Shown: in pieces, positions 24,040 to 33,544 of the stretch
How the letters are laid out: the number at the start of each line of letters is the position of its first letter
How positions within the stretch are numbered: the stretch's first letter is position 1
The notes under the pieces: model-generated
Seen by the model: only the letters and a program-made list of their open reading frames with translations
Told to the model about the DNA's origin: nothing
Databases searched by the model: none
Program-made: the position numbers and the translations under genes
Source: Yoonia sp.
GTDB lineage: Bacteria > Pseudomonadota > Alphaproteobacteria > Rhodobacterales > Rhodobacteraceae
Direction of reading: 5' to 3'
DNA: 64,000 bases
Assembly (NCBI RefSeq): GCF_018402175.1
Contig: NZ_JAGYJK010000007.1
Coordinates: 62,001 to 126,000, forward strand

Positions 24040-24816
24040 TCAGCCTTTTGCGGCATAAAGCGCGACAGCGGCCGCATTTGAAACGTTGAGCGAGCCGAAA
24101 TCGGCACTTGCGTCGATCCGGACCAGTATGTCGCAGGTCTCGCGGGTTTTGTCGCGCAGGCCCGGCCCTTCGGCCCCCATCACCAGCGCCACGGCGCGGT
24201 CGCGCTTGCCCTCGACGGCGGCTTCGATCGTTGTCTCGGCCTCACCGTCCAGCCCCAGCACCAGATAGCCCATCTGCTGCAATTCCACGATCGCATCGGC
24301 CAGATTGCGCACCCGCAGGTAAGGCTGGCGTTCCAGCGCGCCGCTGGCGGTCTTGGCCAAGGCGCCGGTTTCGGGGGCTGCATGGCGCTGCATCGCGACA
24401 ACAGCGCGCGCGCCGAACACTTCAGCCGATCGCAGGATCGCACCCACGTTATGCGGGTCGGTCACGCGGTCCAGCAGCACGATGCGCGGCGGCATCGGAC
24501 CTTCGCGCAGGGCGACATCCTGCAAACTGCCCCAATCCAGCGGTTTGACCTCCAGCGCGGCCCCCTGATGCACCGATTGCGGATCAAGCGGTGCCGCGAA
24601 TTTGCGCGGATCACTGATTTCAGGTTCGATCCCGCCCGTCGCCACCGCCTCACCCAGACGTTCCAGCGCATTGCGCGTCACGATCAGGCGCAGTTTTTCG
24701 CGCGCGGGGTTTTCCAGCGCATCGCGCACGGCATGCAGGCCGAACAACCAGACGGTTTCCTGCGACGCCACGCGCTTGGCCTGTTCCTTGGCGATCACCC
24801 ATGTCGGCTTTTTCAT
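24040..24816 (-). CDS. rlmB: 23S rRNA (guanosine(2251)-2'-O)-methyltransferase / TrmH family
   Basis: 258 aa SPOUT-class methyltransferase. The N-terminal L30e-like substrate domain begins QETVWLFGLHAVRDALENP. The C-terminal knotted domain shows the three SpoU motifs: LLDRVTDPHNVGAILRSAEVFGA, VMGAEGPGLRDKT and SLNVSNAAAVALYAAKG. The length and the GLHAV start fit RlmB better than TrmH. The frame stays open upstream across the antisense of tRNA-Tyr, but the ATG at 24816 (MKKPTWVIAK) is the supported start. Divergent from tRNA-Tyr. Confidence 0.92.
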   Translation of the reverse strand: MKKPTWVIAKEQAKRVASQETVWLFGLHAVRDALENPAREKLRLIVTRNALERLGEAVATGGIEPEISDPRKFAAPLDPQSVHQGAALEVKPLDWGSLQDVALREGPMPPRIVLLDRVTDPHNVGAILRSAEVFGARAVVAMQRHAAPETGALAKTASGALERQPYLRVRNLADAIVELQQMGYLVLGLDGEAETTIEAAVEGKRDRAVALVMGAEGPGLRDKTRETCDILVRIDASADFGSLNVSNAAAVALYAAKG

Positions 24817-24941
24817 TCTGGCATCCGTCCTTGCTTTTCCTAGCCGATACGCGACATTGCACGCGCTGTGAAGAGGCAGGCCGAAACCCGCGACTTTTGC
24901 GGTTGACGGCAATCGGGGCCGCAGGTAATCACCCCCGCAGT

Positions 24942-25025
24942 GGGCGACAGGCCGCAAGGTGTGGCAGGGGACTGTAACTCCCTCGCGGAGACGCACGCCA
25001 GGTTCGATTCCTGGGTCGCCCACCA
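24942..25025 (+). tRNA. tRNA-Tyr (anticodon GTA)
   Basis: 84 nt with encoded CCA, class II with a long variable arm. Acceptor arms GGGCGAC/GTCGCCC (24942-24948 and 25015-25021) pair fully, discriminator A. Anticodon arm GGGGA-CTGTAAC-TCCCT with anticodon GTA, variable stem GCG-GAGA-CGC, T-arm CCAGG-TTCGATT-CCTGG. Confidence 0.95.
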
Positions 25026-25104
25026 CTTTCATCTTTTGCCTACTGTTACTGCGGCGCGTTTTCTCTTAGGGAAAGCGCGGTAAAAAGTGACAGGATTTCG
25101 ACCG

Positions 25105-26090
25105 ATGCCGCAGCCGTTCAATATCATGATCGTGGGTCAGGCCGGGCGGCTGCAATACGAGGCATTGGTCTTTGTGGCCAGTCTGCGCGCCCATGCACCG
25201 GGGTTTGCAGGGCGGATGATCGTGGCGGAACCGCAGCCGGGACCGCTGTGGCAGGATGATCCGCGCATGACCCCCGATATCACGGCGGCGCTGGTGGAAT
25301 TGGGGGCAGAGGTGATCCCTTTCACCGCGCGCCATTTCGGGCAAAGCTATCCGCATGGCAACAAGATCGAAGGCTTGCAGACCCTGCCCGCGGACGACGC
25401 CTTCGTGTTTTTCGACAGTGACACGCTGATCACCGGCGATATCAGCGCACTGCCATTCGATTTCACGCGCCCTGCCGCTTCGATGAACCGGACGGGGACA
25501 TGGCCTGTCGAAGATCTCTATTGGCCGGGCTATACCGCGATCTGGAAATCGCTTTATGACAAATTCGGGCTGGATTTCGCGTCGTCACTGGACCTGTCGC
25601 AGCCGGATGAATTCTGGGAACGTTATCTTTATTTCAACGCAGGCTGGTTTTACGGGGCCGATCCGGCTGCAATTCGGCGCAGCTGTTCACCGAATACGCC
25701 GTGGCGATCCGCGATGCACCGCCGCCCGAACTGGTGATCCAGCCGCTTGATCCCTGGCTCGATCAGGTGGCCTTGCCGCTGGTCATCCATGCCTTGGGGG
25801 GCGGCAGGCCAGATGCGGCGCTGGCGGGGCTGGATGGTGATCTGACCTGCCATTACCGGCTGTTGCCGCTGCTTTACGCGCGCGGCAGCGATGCCCAGAT
25901 CGCGGCATTGGAACAGGTCTGCGCGCCCAACCAGATCAAGAAACACCTGCGCCAGCATCCGCCGTTCAAGCGGATGGTCTATCAGGGCCAGGGGCAAAAG
26001 GTACGCGCCCTGTTCGACAGGGCCAACCTGCCCCGCCATGAACGCGCGATCCGCAACCAGATCAGGGCGGCGGGATACTGGATGCGCTAG
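25105..26090 (+). CDS. Glycosyltransferase-like protein with DxD motif (frameshifted)
   Basis: Two overlapping frames make one protein of about 328 aa. The first (from ATG 25105, AGGA upstream) reads MPQPFNIMIVGQAGRLQYEALVFVASL, has FVFFDSDTLITGDIS with a DxD-type metal and sugar-nucleotide motif, and YLYFNAGWFYGADP. After about 25670 it turns into nonsense and stops at 25737. The frame one base over supplies QLFTEYAVAIRDAPPPEL, PLDPWLDQVALPLVIHALGGGRP and ends GYWMR at 26090. One missing base between 25670 and 25683 (for example a G in CGGCGC) would join them. The fold resembles GT8/GT-A transferases, but no acceptor or pathway is evident. It stands alone after tRNA-Tyr. Pseudogene or sequencing error are both possible. 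Confidence 0.7.
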
Positions 26091-26194
26091 GCGGGTCGCT
26101 GCCTGCGTCACGTCACCCCAATGGCCACTGCGGCCACAATGTCATTCGCGCGCAATCAGGCAAGTGTCATGGTTTGTGGCGACAGCCCCGCCGA

Positions 26195-26608
26195 TCAGGC
26201 CGCGAAAACACCGCTTTCGGCGGCAAACCCCTTGATCTCGATCGGGTTGCCAGAGGGGTCGCGGAAAAACATCGTCCATTGTTCGCCCGGCTCGCCCTTG
26301 AACCGCACCGAAGGGGCAAGGATGAAATCGGTCTGCCGGTCTTCCAGACGGCCGGCAAGCCGGGTCCAGTCATCCAGCGGCAGCACCACACCGAAATGCG
26401 GCATCGGCACCATGTGATCGCCCACCTTGCCGGTCGGCGCATTGGCAAAGGGTTCGCCTAGATGCAGGCTCAACTGATGGCCGAAAAAGTCGAAATCGAC
26501 CCAGGTGTCGGTGGACCGGCCTTCGACGGCCCCCAGCGCGCCGGTATAAAACGCGCGGGCCTCGTCCAGATCGGTGACGTGATAGGCGAAATGGAATGGC
26601 ACAGGCAT
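26195..26608 (-). CDS. VOC-family (glyoxalase/bleomycin resistance fold) protein
   Basis: 137 aa with two beta-alpha-beta-beta-beta modules. The first contains FHFAYHVTDLDEARAFYTGALGA, the second HFGVVLPLDDWTRLAGRL and ends with FFRDPSGNPIEIKGF. Conserved His and Glu at the expected metal positions (H in HFGVVL, E in PIEIKGF) suggest a metal-dependent enzyme; the substrate is unknown. The open frame could extend upstream, but MPVPFHFAYHV is the family start. Divergent from the sulfhydrylase gene. Confidence 0.87.
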   Translation of the reverse strand: MPVPFHFAYHVTDLDEARAFYTGALGAVEGRSTDTWVDFDFFGHQLSLHLGEPFANAPTGKVGDHMVPMPHFGVVLPLDDWTRLAGRLEDRQTDFILAPSVRFKGEPGEQWTMFFRDPSGNPIEIKGFAAESGVFAA

Positions 26609-26767
26609 GGGCGGCTCCTTGGGTTCTGCACGCCAATTTACACAGTCTGTGCTGCGAAGTCCAAGCCGGAAGTATCCTTTCGCCGCACAAGTCTTTTCGC
26701 GCGGCGCGCTGTTGTTTGCCCACCACTTTGGCCCTACACCTTTGGCAGTTCATTCAAAGGGAGAGAG

Positions 26768-28063
26768 ATGATGACAGACGCCCCCAGCTACGGTTTCGAT
26801 ACATTGCAAGTTCACGCAGGCGCGCGCCCTGATCCCGCGACAGGCGCACGGCAGGTGCCGATCTACCAGACCACCGCCTATGTGTTCCGCGATGCCGAAC
26901 ACGCCGCAGCACTCTTTAACCTGCAAGAGGTCGGATATATCTATTCGCGCCTGACCAACCCCACGGTCGCGGCCTTGCAAGAACGGATCGCCACGCTCGA
27001 AGGTGGCGTTGGCGGTGTGTGCTGTTCGTCGGGCCATGCGGCCCAGATCATGGCGCTGTTTCCGCTGATGGCACCGGGGCGCAATATCGTGGCGTCGAGC
27101 CGGCTTTATGGCGGCACGGTCACCCAGTTCAGCCAGACGATCAAACGCTTTGGCTGGTCGGCAAAATTCGTCGATTTCGACGATCACGCCGCGGTTGCCG
27201 CCGCCATCGACGATGACACCCGCGCGGTGTTTTGCGAAGCCATCGCCAACCCCGGCGGGCATATCACCGATCTGGACGCGATTTCCGCGATCTCGGATGC
27301 GGCGGGCATTCCGCTGATCGTGGATAACACCACGGCGACACCCTATCTGTGCCGCCCGATCGAACATGGCGCGACACTGGTCGTCCATTCCACCACGAAA
27401 TACCTGACCGGCAATGGTACCGTCACGGGTGGTTGCGTTGTGGACAGCGGCAAATTCGACTGGCGCGCCAATGACAAATTCCCGTCCCTGTCGCAGCCCG
27501 AACCCGCCTATCACGGGCTGACATTCGCGGAAACCTTTGGCCCGTTGGCATTCACCTTTCACGGCATTGCCATCGGGTTGCGCGATCTGGGCATGACGAT
27601 GAACCCGCAAGCCGCGCATTACACGCTGATGGGAATCGAGACGCTGTCGCTGCGGATGGACCGGCATGTGCAGAACGCACAGACCATCGCCAAATGGCTG
27701 CAGGATGATCCGCGCATTGATTATGTGACCTATGCGGGGCTGGACAGTTCCCCCTATGCGCATCTGGTGCCCAAGATCTGCCCCAAAGGCGCCGGTGCCT
27801 TGTTCACCATCGCGGTCAAGGGTGGCTATGACGCCTGCGTCAAACTGGTCGATAGCTTGGAAATATTCAGCCATGTGGCGAACCTTGGCGATACACGCTC
27901 GCTGGTGATCCATTCAGCCAGCACGACGCACCGGCAGTTGACGCCAGAGCAGCAAAAGGCCGCAGGGGCAGGCCCGAACATCGTGCGCTTGTCCATCGGG
28001 ATCGAGGATGCCCGCGACCTGATCGCCGATCTGGATCAGGCGCTGGCCAAGGCTGTCGGCTAG
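26768..28063 (+). CDS. metY: O-acetylhomoserine sulfhydrylase (aminocarboxypropyltransferase)
   Basis: 431 aa PLP enzyme of the Cys/Met metabolism family. It would form homocysteine from O-acetylhomoserine and sulfide. The PLP lysine is K211 in HSTTKYLTGNGTV; other motifs are YIYSRLTNPTVAALQERIATLEGG, SSRLYGGTVTQF and IVDNTTATPYLCRPIEHGA. The length exceeds the about 390 aa of cystathionine synthase/lyase and matches MetY. The start is ATG 26768 (or 26771) after AAAGGGAGAG; a much longer open frame lacks homology. I looked for a SAM-II riboswitch in the 159-base leader and did not see its conserved blocks. Confidence 0.93.
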   Translation: MMTDAPSYGFDTLQVHAGARPDPATGARQVPIYQTTAYVFRDAEHAAALFNLQEVGYIYSRLTNPTVAALQERIATLEGGVGGVCCSSGHAAQIMALFPLMAPGRNIVASSRLYGGTVTQFSQTIKRFGWSAKFVDFDDHAAVAAAIDDDTRAVFCEAIANPGGHITDLDAISAISDAAGIPLIVDNTTATPYLCRPIEHGATLVVHSTTKYLTGNGTVTGGCVVDSGKFDWRANDKFPSLSQPEPAYHGLTFAETFGPLAFTFHGIAIGLRDLGMTMNPQAAHYTLMGIETLSLRMDRHVQNAQTIAKWLQDDPRIDYVTYAGLDSSPYAHLVPKICPKGAGALFTIAVKGGYDACVKLVDSLEIFSHVANLGDTRSLVIHSASTTHRQLTPEQQKAAGAGPNIVRLSIGIEDARDLIADLDQALAKAVG

Positions 28064-28083
28064 GCCTGTCGCAACAGGATCTG

Positions 28084-28115
28084 CCCGCCCTTGCCCTTGG
28101 CTTGGGCGGGTTTTT
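28084..28115 (+). terminator. Terminator after metY
   Basis: CCCGCCC (28084-28090) and GGGCGGG (28104-28110) form a stem with a 13-base loop, followed by TTTTTGCTTT. It lies 20 bases after the metY stop. Confidence 0.85.
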
Positions 28116-28181
28116 GCTTTAGGATTTGGGGATCTGCGCAATAGCGTTCAGATGCGGCCTTCAACCTGCTAGACGCGGTAT

Positions 28182-30467
28182 ATGACACCCGATTTCGCCC
28201 TTTCGCTTTCGCATGCAGGCATTGATCTGCTGCAACGTACCGACACAGGATGGCGTCGTGTTGGGACGGCATCGCTGTCGTCGCGCGACATCGCGGCAGA
28301 CTTGGCCGATCTGCGCGCCAAAGGGCAGGCGCTGGCACCTGACGGATTTTGCACCAAGCTTGTGATCCCGATGGAGCAGGTCAAATACCTTGCACTGGAC
28401 ACCGCGCAGACCACGCTGGCCGATATCACGCGGGCGCTGGACGGGACCACGCCCTATGCGCTGGACGCATTGGCGATTGATTTCGAACGCAGCAACGGGC
28501 GCACCCATATTGCCGCCGTCGCCCAAGACACCCTGCGCGAGGCCGAAGATTTCGCCGCGGCGCATGGGTTCAACCCCGTCGCCTTTGTCGCGGTGCCGGA
28601 CCCTGACACTTTTGCGCAGGAAATCTTTTTTGGGCCCACCACGATGGCCGCCCGCGCTCTTGGCCCCGGTGTGACCGTGACCCGCGACAGCCTACCGGTC
28701 AGGTTGATCGGCACGCGGATCAAGGCGTATCTGCTAGAGCCGCATACAGCAGTCATTCCCTCTGCCGCGGCGTCTGACCCAGCCCAAGCGCCGTCGCTTG
28801 ACCAGATCATCAGCGAATACCACCCGCAGGACAGACCCGCAGCTGTGGTGCCTGCACCGCCGCGCGTGGTTCTGTCTGCCGCAGTGCCTGCCGCACCGGA
28901 CCATCTGGACCGGATCATCGGCGGCTATCACGCCCCCGCAATCCAGACCGAAGTCCCGATGATCGCCGTGCCTGCGCCCGGATCAATGCGGGCCGTGGTG
29001 CTAGGCGGGGTTATGGCGACAGTGTCAACGACGGCTTTGCGCTGGCCCACCTATCGGGTGGCGGGCGCGGCTGCGGCCAGCCTTGCCGCCTTGGGCATGA
29101 TCTGGTGGTTGCAATCAGGCCCCGTGCCCGTTGACGCCGTGCCCGTTGACGTACCCGTCACGGTCGCCGCACAATCTCAGATCAGCCCCAAAGCGGCGCA
29201 GCTCGACATCGCGATCGCGCCACCGGATCAGCAGGCTTTGGCACAAAGGCTGCCCGACGCTGACACCGCATTTGCCACCAGCCCGCCACCTTTGCCTTTG
29301 ACGCCTGACGCGGCTGACAGCCCCGGCGGCGCGCCGCAACCCCCACCTGCGCGGGTCATGGCAACAACGCATGTCCTGAGCGCGGATCAGGCGCAAACCG
29401 CCTATGCCGCGACAGGCGTCTGGCAGCGGCCACCGCGTTTTGTCGATCGGCCCTCTGCCGCCACGACCGAGGACGTCACTTGGCCAGCCATCACAGCTGC
29501 CCCCACCTCAGTGGCTGCGCCCCGCTTGGCTGATATTGAAACGCTGACAACCGATCTTGCCTTTGTGCCACCTGCGATCCCGCCTGCGGCTGATACTTTT
29601 TTTGACATTGACGAAGACGGCTTTGTGCGCGCAACCCCCGAAGGTACGCTGACGCCCCAAGGTATCGTCGTTTACGCTGGGCTACCGGACGTGCCGTTCC
29701 GCGTGCGGCCCGCCCTGCCCCCCAATACGGACGCCGCACAGGCCGATACCAGTGTCGCGGACATTCTGGTTGATATTGTCGTCATCCCTGGCCCGCCGCC
29801 AATTGTGCCACCCGTGCGCCCTGCGGCTGTCGAAGACAGGACAGCGGGCGGGGTGTCGTTGGCGGGATTGCAACCGGGTGCCACCGGACAGGATGCGATC
29901 GACGATCTGGCACCACCCCCCGGTGCGATCCGCCCACGGGCACGCCCCGCCTTGCCTGCGTCCGTTACGGCGGCCAGCGAGATTGAGGCCGTTCTTGGCG
30001 GTATCGCGCTGGCGACGCCGAACCCGAGCGCCACCGGATCGGCCTTTGCAGTGACACGTTCACTGCGTCCGACCAGCAGGCCCAGCAATTTCGACCGCGT
30101 CGTCGCCGCGGCCCGCAGCCGCCAACAGCCCGCCGCAGCGCCATCGCCCGGTGCAATCGCCGCAGCACCTGCGCCACCGGTACAGGCCGCAGCCCCCGTC
30201 GCGCCGCAGAATTACGAACCCGTGCCGGGCGGCGTTGCCCGCGCCGCCACGCAGGACAGCGCGATCCGGCTGCGCGACATCAACCTGATCGGCGTCTACG
30301 GGCAACCCAGCGCGCGGCGCGCACTTGTCCGGCTGGGCAACGGTCAATTTGTCCGCGTGCAGGTCGGCAGCGACCTAGACGGCGGGCAAGTGACCGCCAT
30401 CGGTGAAAACGCGCTGAACTATGTCAAGCGCGGCACCACCTATGCGCTGCAGATCCCGCAGGGGTAA
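28182..30467 (+). CDS. Large hypothetical membrane protein with C-terminal PilP/GspC-like domain
   Basis: 761 aa, not assigned to a named family. Residues 1 to about 170 are globular and regular, rich in alternating strands and helices. A proline/alanine-rich stretch follows, then one hydrophobic span at about 289-309 (VAGAAAASLAALGMIWWLQ). A long Pro/Ala/Thr-rich periplasmic region of about 380 residues leads to the C-terminal block DINLIGVYGQPSARRALVRLGNGQFVRVQVGSDLDGGQVTAIGENALNYVKRG, described here in pieces because it resembles the domain of PilP/GspC-type inner-membrane secretion proteins. The architecture suggests an inner-membrane protein reaching into the periplasm. No pilus or secretion genes are adjacent. 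It stands alone between the metY terminator and cobT. Confidence 0.65.
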   Translation: MTPDFALSLSHAGIDLLQRTDTGWRRVGTASLSSRDIAADLADLRAKGQALAPDGFCTKLVIPMEQVKYLALDTAQTTLADITRALDGTTPYALDALAIDFERSNGRTHIAAVAQDTLREAEDFAAAHGFNPVAFVAVPDPDTFAQEIFFGPTTMAARALGPGVTVTRDSLPVRLIGTRIKAYLLEPHTAVIPSAAASDPAQAPSLDQIISEYHPQDRPAAVVPAPPRVVLSAAVPAAPDHLDRIIGGYHAPAIQTEVPMIAVPAPGSMRAVVLGGVMATVSTTALRWPTYRVAGAAAASLAALGMIWWLQSGPVPVDAVPVDVPVTVAAQSQISPKAAQLDIAIAPPDQQALAQRLPDADTAFATSPPPLPLTPDAADSPGGAPQPPPARVMATTHVLSADQAQTAYAATGVWQRPPRFVDRPSAATTEDVTWPAITAAPTSVAAPRLADIETLTTDLAFVPPAIPPAADTFFDIDEDGFVRATPEGTLTPQGIVVYAGLPDVPFRVRPALPPNTDAAQADTSVADILVDIVVIPGPPPIVPPVRPAAVEDRTAGGVSLAGLQPGATGQDAIDDLAPPPGAIRPRARPALPASVTAASEIEAVLGGIALATPNPSATGSAFAVTRSLRPTSRPSNFDRVVAAARSRQQPAAAPSPGAIAAAPAPPVQAAAPVAPQNYEPVPGGVARAATQDSAIRLRDINLIGVYGQPSARRALVRLGNGQFVRVQVGSDLDGGQVTAIGENALNYVKRGTTYALQIPQG

Positions 30468-30511
30468 GCAGCGCCAAGACCTGCTATTGCTTTTGCGCCT
30501 TTGAACGCTGG

Positions 30512-31522
30512 TCAGGCGTCGCTGACACCGGCCTCGGCGAAAGTGGCCATGCCGGAATGGCAGGCGATGGCCCCTTGCAGGATGGTGATGGCAAGCGCCG
30601 CGCCTGACCCTTCGCCCAGCCGCAGACCCAGCGACAACAGCGGCTGTTTGCCCAAGGCATCCAGCAGGGTCTGATGCGCGCCCTCAAGGCTGAGGTGGCC
30701 CGCGACGGTGTGATCCAGACCGGCGGGATGCAGTTTGTGCAGCACGCCCGCCGCCGCCGAACAAATGAAACCGTCCAAGATCACCGGTATCCGGTGCGCC
30801 CGTGCCGCGGCCATTGCACCGGCCATTGCCGCAATCTCGCGCCCGCCAAGACAGCGCAAAGCCTCCAGCGGGTCAGTCACGTCATGCAGGGCCAGCCCCG
30901 CATCCACCGCCGCCACCTTGCGTGCAAGGCCCGCATCATCGACGCCGGTGCCGCGCCCGGCCCAATCAGCGCCTGTGCCGCCAAACAGCGCCGCGGCAAG
31001 GGCTGCCGCCGACGTGGTGTTGCCGATCCCCATTTCGCCGGTGACCAGCAGGTCGGCGTCAGGATCGACCGCGGTCCAGCCGGTTTGCAAGGCGCTGACC
31101 AGGTCACCTTCCGTCATCGCGGGGGCCTGGGTGAAATCGGCCGTCGGGGTGTCGAGCGATAATGCATGCACATCCATCCGCGCGCCTGCCGCCTTGGACA
31201 GCTGGTTGATCGCCGCCCCGCCATGGTCGAAATTGGCGACCATCTGCGCCGTGACCTCTGGCGGGAAGGCCGACACACCCTGCGCGCAAACGCCGTGATT
31301 GCCGGCAAAGATGATAACCTGTGGCGCGCGGATCGCCGGGCGTGGATCATTGCGCCAGCCTGCATACCAGATCGCCAGATCCTCCAACCGCCCCAAAGCG
31401 CCCTGCGGTTTGGTCAACTGGCCGTTGCGGTCGGTCGCACCGGCGATGGCACTGGCGTCAGGGGCGGTCAGATCGGCAAAGATCGCGCAGAATTCGGCAA
31501 GAGTGGTGAAAGGGGCTGTCAT
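30512..31522 (-). CDS. cobT: Nicotinate-nucleotide--dimethylbenzimidazole phosphoribosyltransferase
   Basis: 336 aa. Makes alpha-ribazole phosphate, the lower-ligand nucleotide of cobalamin. Visible motifs are the N-terminal [53 protein letters not shown] and the catalytic Glu in [16 protein letters not shown]. The start at 31522 is preferred since GAGGA lies eight bases before it; an ATG 21 bases upstream is in frame. Divergent from cobS with 50 bases between starts, so one short promoter region serves both late-step cobalamin genes. Confidence 0.95.
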   Translation of the reverse strand: MTAPFTTLAEFCAIFADLTAPDASAIAGATDRNGQLTKPQGALGRLEDLAIWYAGWRNDPRPAIRAPQVIIFAGNHGVCAQGVSAFPPEVTAQMVANFDHGGAAINQLSKAAGARMDVHALSLDTPTADFTQAPAMTEGDLVSALQTGWTAVDPDADLLVTGEMGIGNTTSAAALAAALFGGTGADWAGRGTGVDDAGLARKVAAVDAGLALHDVTDPLEALRCLGGREIAAMAGAMAAARAHRIPVILDGFICSAAAGVLHKLHPAGLDHTVAGHLSLEGAHQTLLDALGKQPLLSLGLRLGEGSGAALAITILQGAIACHSGMATFAEAGVSDA

Positions 31523-31572
31523 CAGGTCCTCGTTGCGTAACATGTCCTGACTGTCTAACGATCAGGTCACAG

Positions 31573-32361
31573 ATGAAAAGAGCCGCAAGGGGCAAACAAT
31601 TGACCAATCCCGACAATCGTCTTTTTGCCGCCATCGACCTGCCTGCCGCATTGGGCCTTTTGACGCGGCTGCCGGTGCCCGTGGATGGGGCGGCAGCGAC
31701 CGCGCGGGGCGCTGCGGCGGTCTGGGCCTATCCGCTGGCGGGCATGGTCGTGGGTGGGGTGCAGGCGCTGGTGATGGCGGTGCTGGTGTGGCTCGGTGTG
31801 CCGGCCGCGATCACGGCGGCGCTGGTGCTGGCGTTGGCGGTCAGCATGACGGGGGCGATGCACGAGGATGGTCTGGCCGACAGCGTCGATGGTCTGTGGG
31901 GCGGCTGGGACAAGACGCGCAGGCTGGCGATCATGAAGGACAGCCATATCGGCACCTATGGCGTGATCGCGCTGGTCCTGACGCTGGTGCTGCGCTGGAC
32001 AGCGCTGGGGATGATTGCGGGCACGGGGGGCTTTGCGCTGGCGCTGGTCGTGGTTGCAGCACTCAGCCGTGCGGCCATGGTGGGCGTCATGGCCGCCCTG
32101 CCCCATGCCCGCGAAGACGGGCTGAGCCGCGCCGTCGGGCGACCTGCACCGCGTGTGGCTTGGGTGGCTGTAGGCATCGGCGCGGGGCTGGCGTTCGTGA
32201 CGGGGTATCTGGGGCTAGTGGTGGTGGCGGCGACGGTTGCCGTGCTCTGGGCAATGATCGCGCGGGCCAAGATCGGCGGACAAACAGGTGATATTCTGGG
32301 CGCAACCCAGCAATGGGTCGAGGTCGCCTTGCTGATCGCGGTCGTCTCGGCGCTGGATTAA
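31573..32361 (+). CDS. cobS: Adenosylcobinamide-GDP ribazoletransferase (cobalamin synthase)
   Basis: 262 aa inner-membrane enzyme that joins adenosylcobinamide-GDP to alpha-ribazole. The signature MTGAMHEDGLADSVDGLWGG and MKDSHIGTYGVIAL with several hydrophobic helices is characteristic (CobV/CobS). It is the natural partner of CobT: CobT product feeds CobS. The last 4 bases overlap the end of the convergent FG-GAP gene. No B12 riboswitch fits into the 50-base divergent gap. Confidence 0.95.
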   Translation: MKRAARGKQLTNPDNRLFAAIDLPAALGLLTRLPVPVDGAAATARGAAAVWAYPLAGMVVGGVQALVMAVLVWLGVPAAITAALVLALAVSMTGAMHEDGLADSVDGLWGGWDKTRRLAIMKDSHIGTYGVIALVLTLVLRWTALGMIAGTGGFALALVVVAALSRAAMVGVMAALPHAREDGLSRAVGRPAPRVAWVAVGIGAGLAFVTGYLGLVVVAATVAVLWAMIARAKIGGQTGDILGATQQWVEVALLIAVVSALD

Positions 32362-33085
32362 TCCGGCAGCGGGTCGCACCGCAGCGCCATGGCGAAACTA
32401 TCCGCGCCATCATGCCGCCCGATGTCGGTCTGCTGCAGGCGCCCGTCGTGCAACCGCGTGGCGATGATCCGTGACCAGTCGGCATTCGCGGTGATGATGT
32501 CCGGCCCTTGCCCGCAATCGCGGATGCCACCGGCGATGTCGGTCTGTCCGATCCGGTGATTGGTCAGCCCGGGGGAACGGGCGATTTCGCGCAAGGACCA
32601 CACATCACCCGCCTGACTGATCCGCACCACGACCAGTTCGCGCGCCAGATGCGGGCGGTCGATATAGGCAATCTCGATCGCGCCGTCGCCGTCCAGATCG
32701 GCAGCACCCGCCACGGCCAGCCAACGAAACCGTGTGCCGATATGTGGCCCCGCGACAAGCGGCTGCAATGCGCCGTCGCGCAGACCCCAAATCGCCAGTT
32801 GCGCGCCAAAGGTCTCGTGGCTTTGCACGACCATCACCTCTGCCGCGCCATCGCCGTTCAGATCAACCACGCGGGGGTTGGTATCTTCGAACACCATCGG
32901 CGCGGGCCAGCGCGTGGCCAGTTGCCTGCCATCCGCCAATGTGACCGTAAGCGTGTCATGTTCACTGGGCGTGCCAAGCACGCCATGCGGATAGCGGTCG
33001 GTCGGGCCGGTCAGCCGCGCATCCGTGATCGTCTGCGCCTGCGCCAAGGCCGGAAAAACCGCCAAGGCCAGCAGGCACAGCCGCA

Positions 33086-33086
<1 letters not shown>
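32358..33086 (-). CDS. Secreted FG-GAP/VCBS-repeat protein
   Basis: 242 aa with a signal peptide (LCLLALAVFPALAQA, cleavage near residue 18). Two calcium-binding FG-GAP-like loops are visible: VVDLNGDGAAEVMV and AADLDGDGAIEIAY, both of the DxNGDG or DxDGDG type found in beta-propeller proteins. The protein is too short for a full propeller of seven blades. Function is unknown, likely periplasmic. It shares one base with the upstream ferredoxin stop (TGATG), so the two are co-translated, an odd pairing of a periplasmic and a cytoplasmic protein. Confidence 0.85.

Positions 33087-33544
<458 letters not shown>

Noticed and set aside
24817-25032. Long N-terminal extension of rlmB
   Set aside because: The open frame crosses the antisense strand of tRNA-Tyr; the extension has no homology and the MKKPTWVIAK start fits the family.
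26609-26767. SAM-II riboswitch before metY
   Set aside because: The leader lacks the conserved SAM-II pseudoknot blocks; nothing structured was found by eye.
31523-31572. Cobalamin riboswitch between cobT and cobS
   Set aside because: The gap is only 50 bases, far too short for the aptamer, and no B12-box-like sequence is present.
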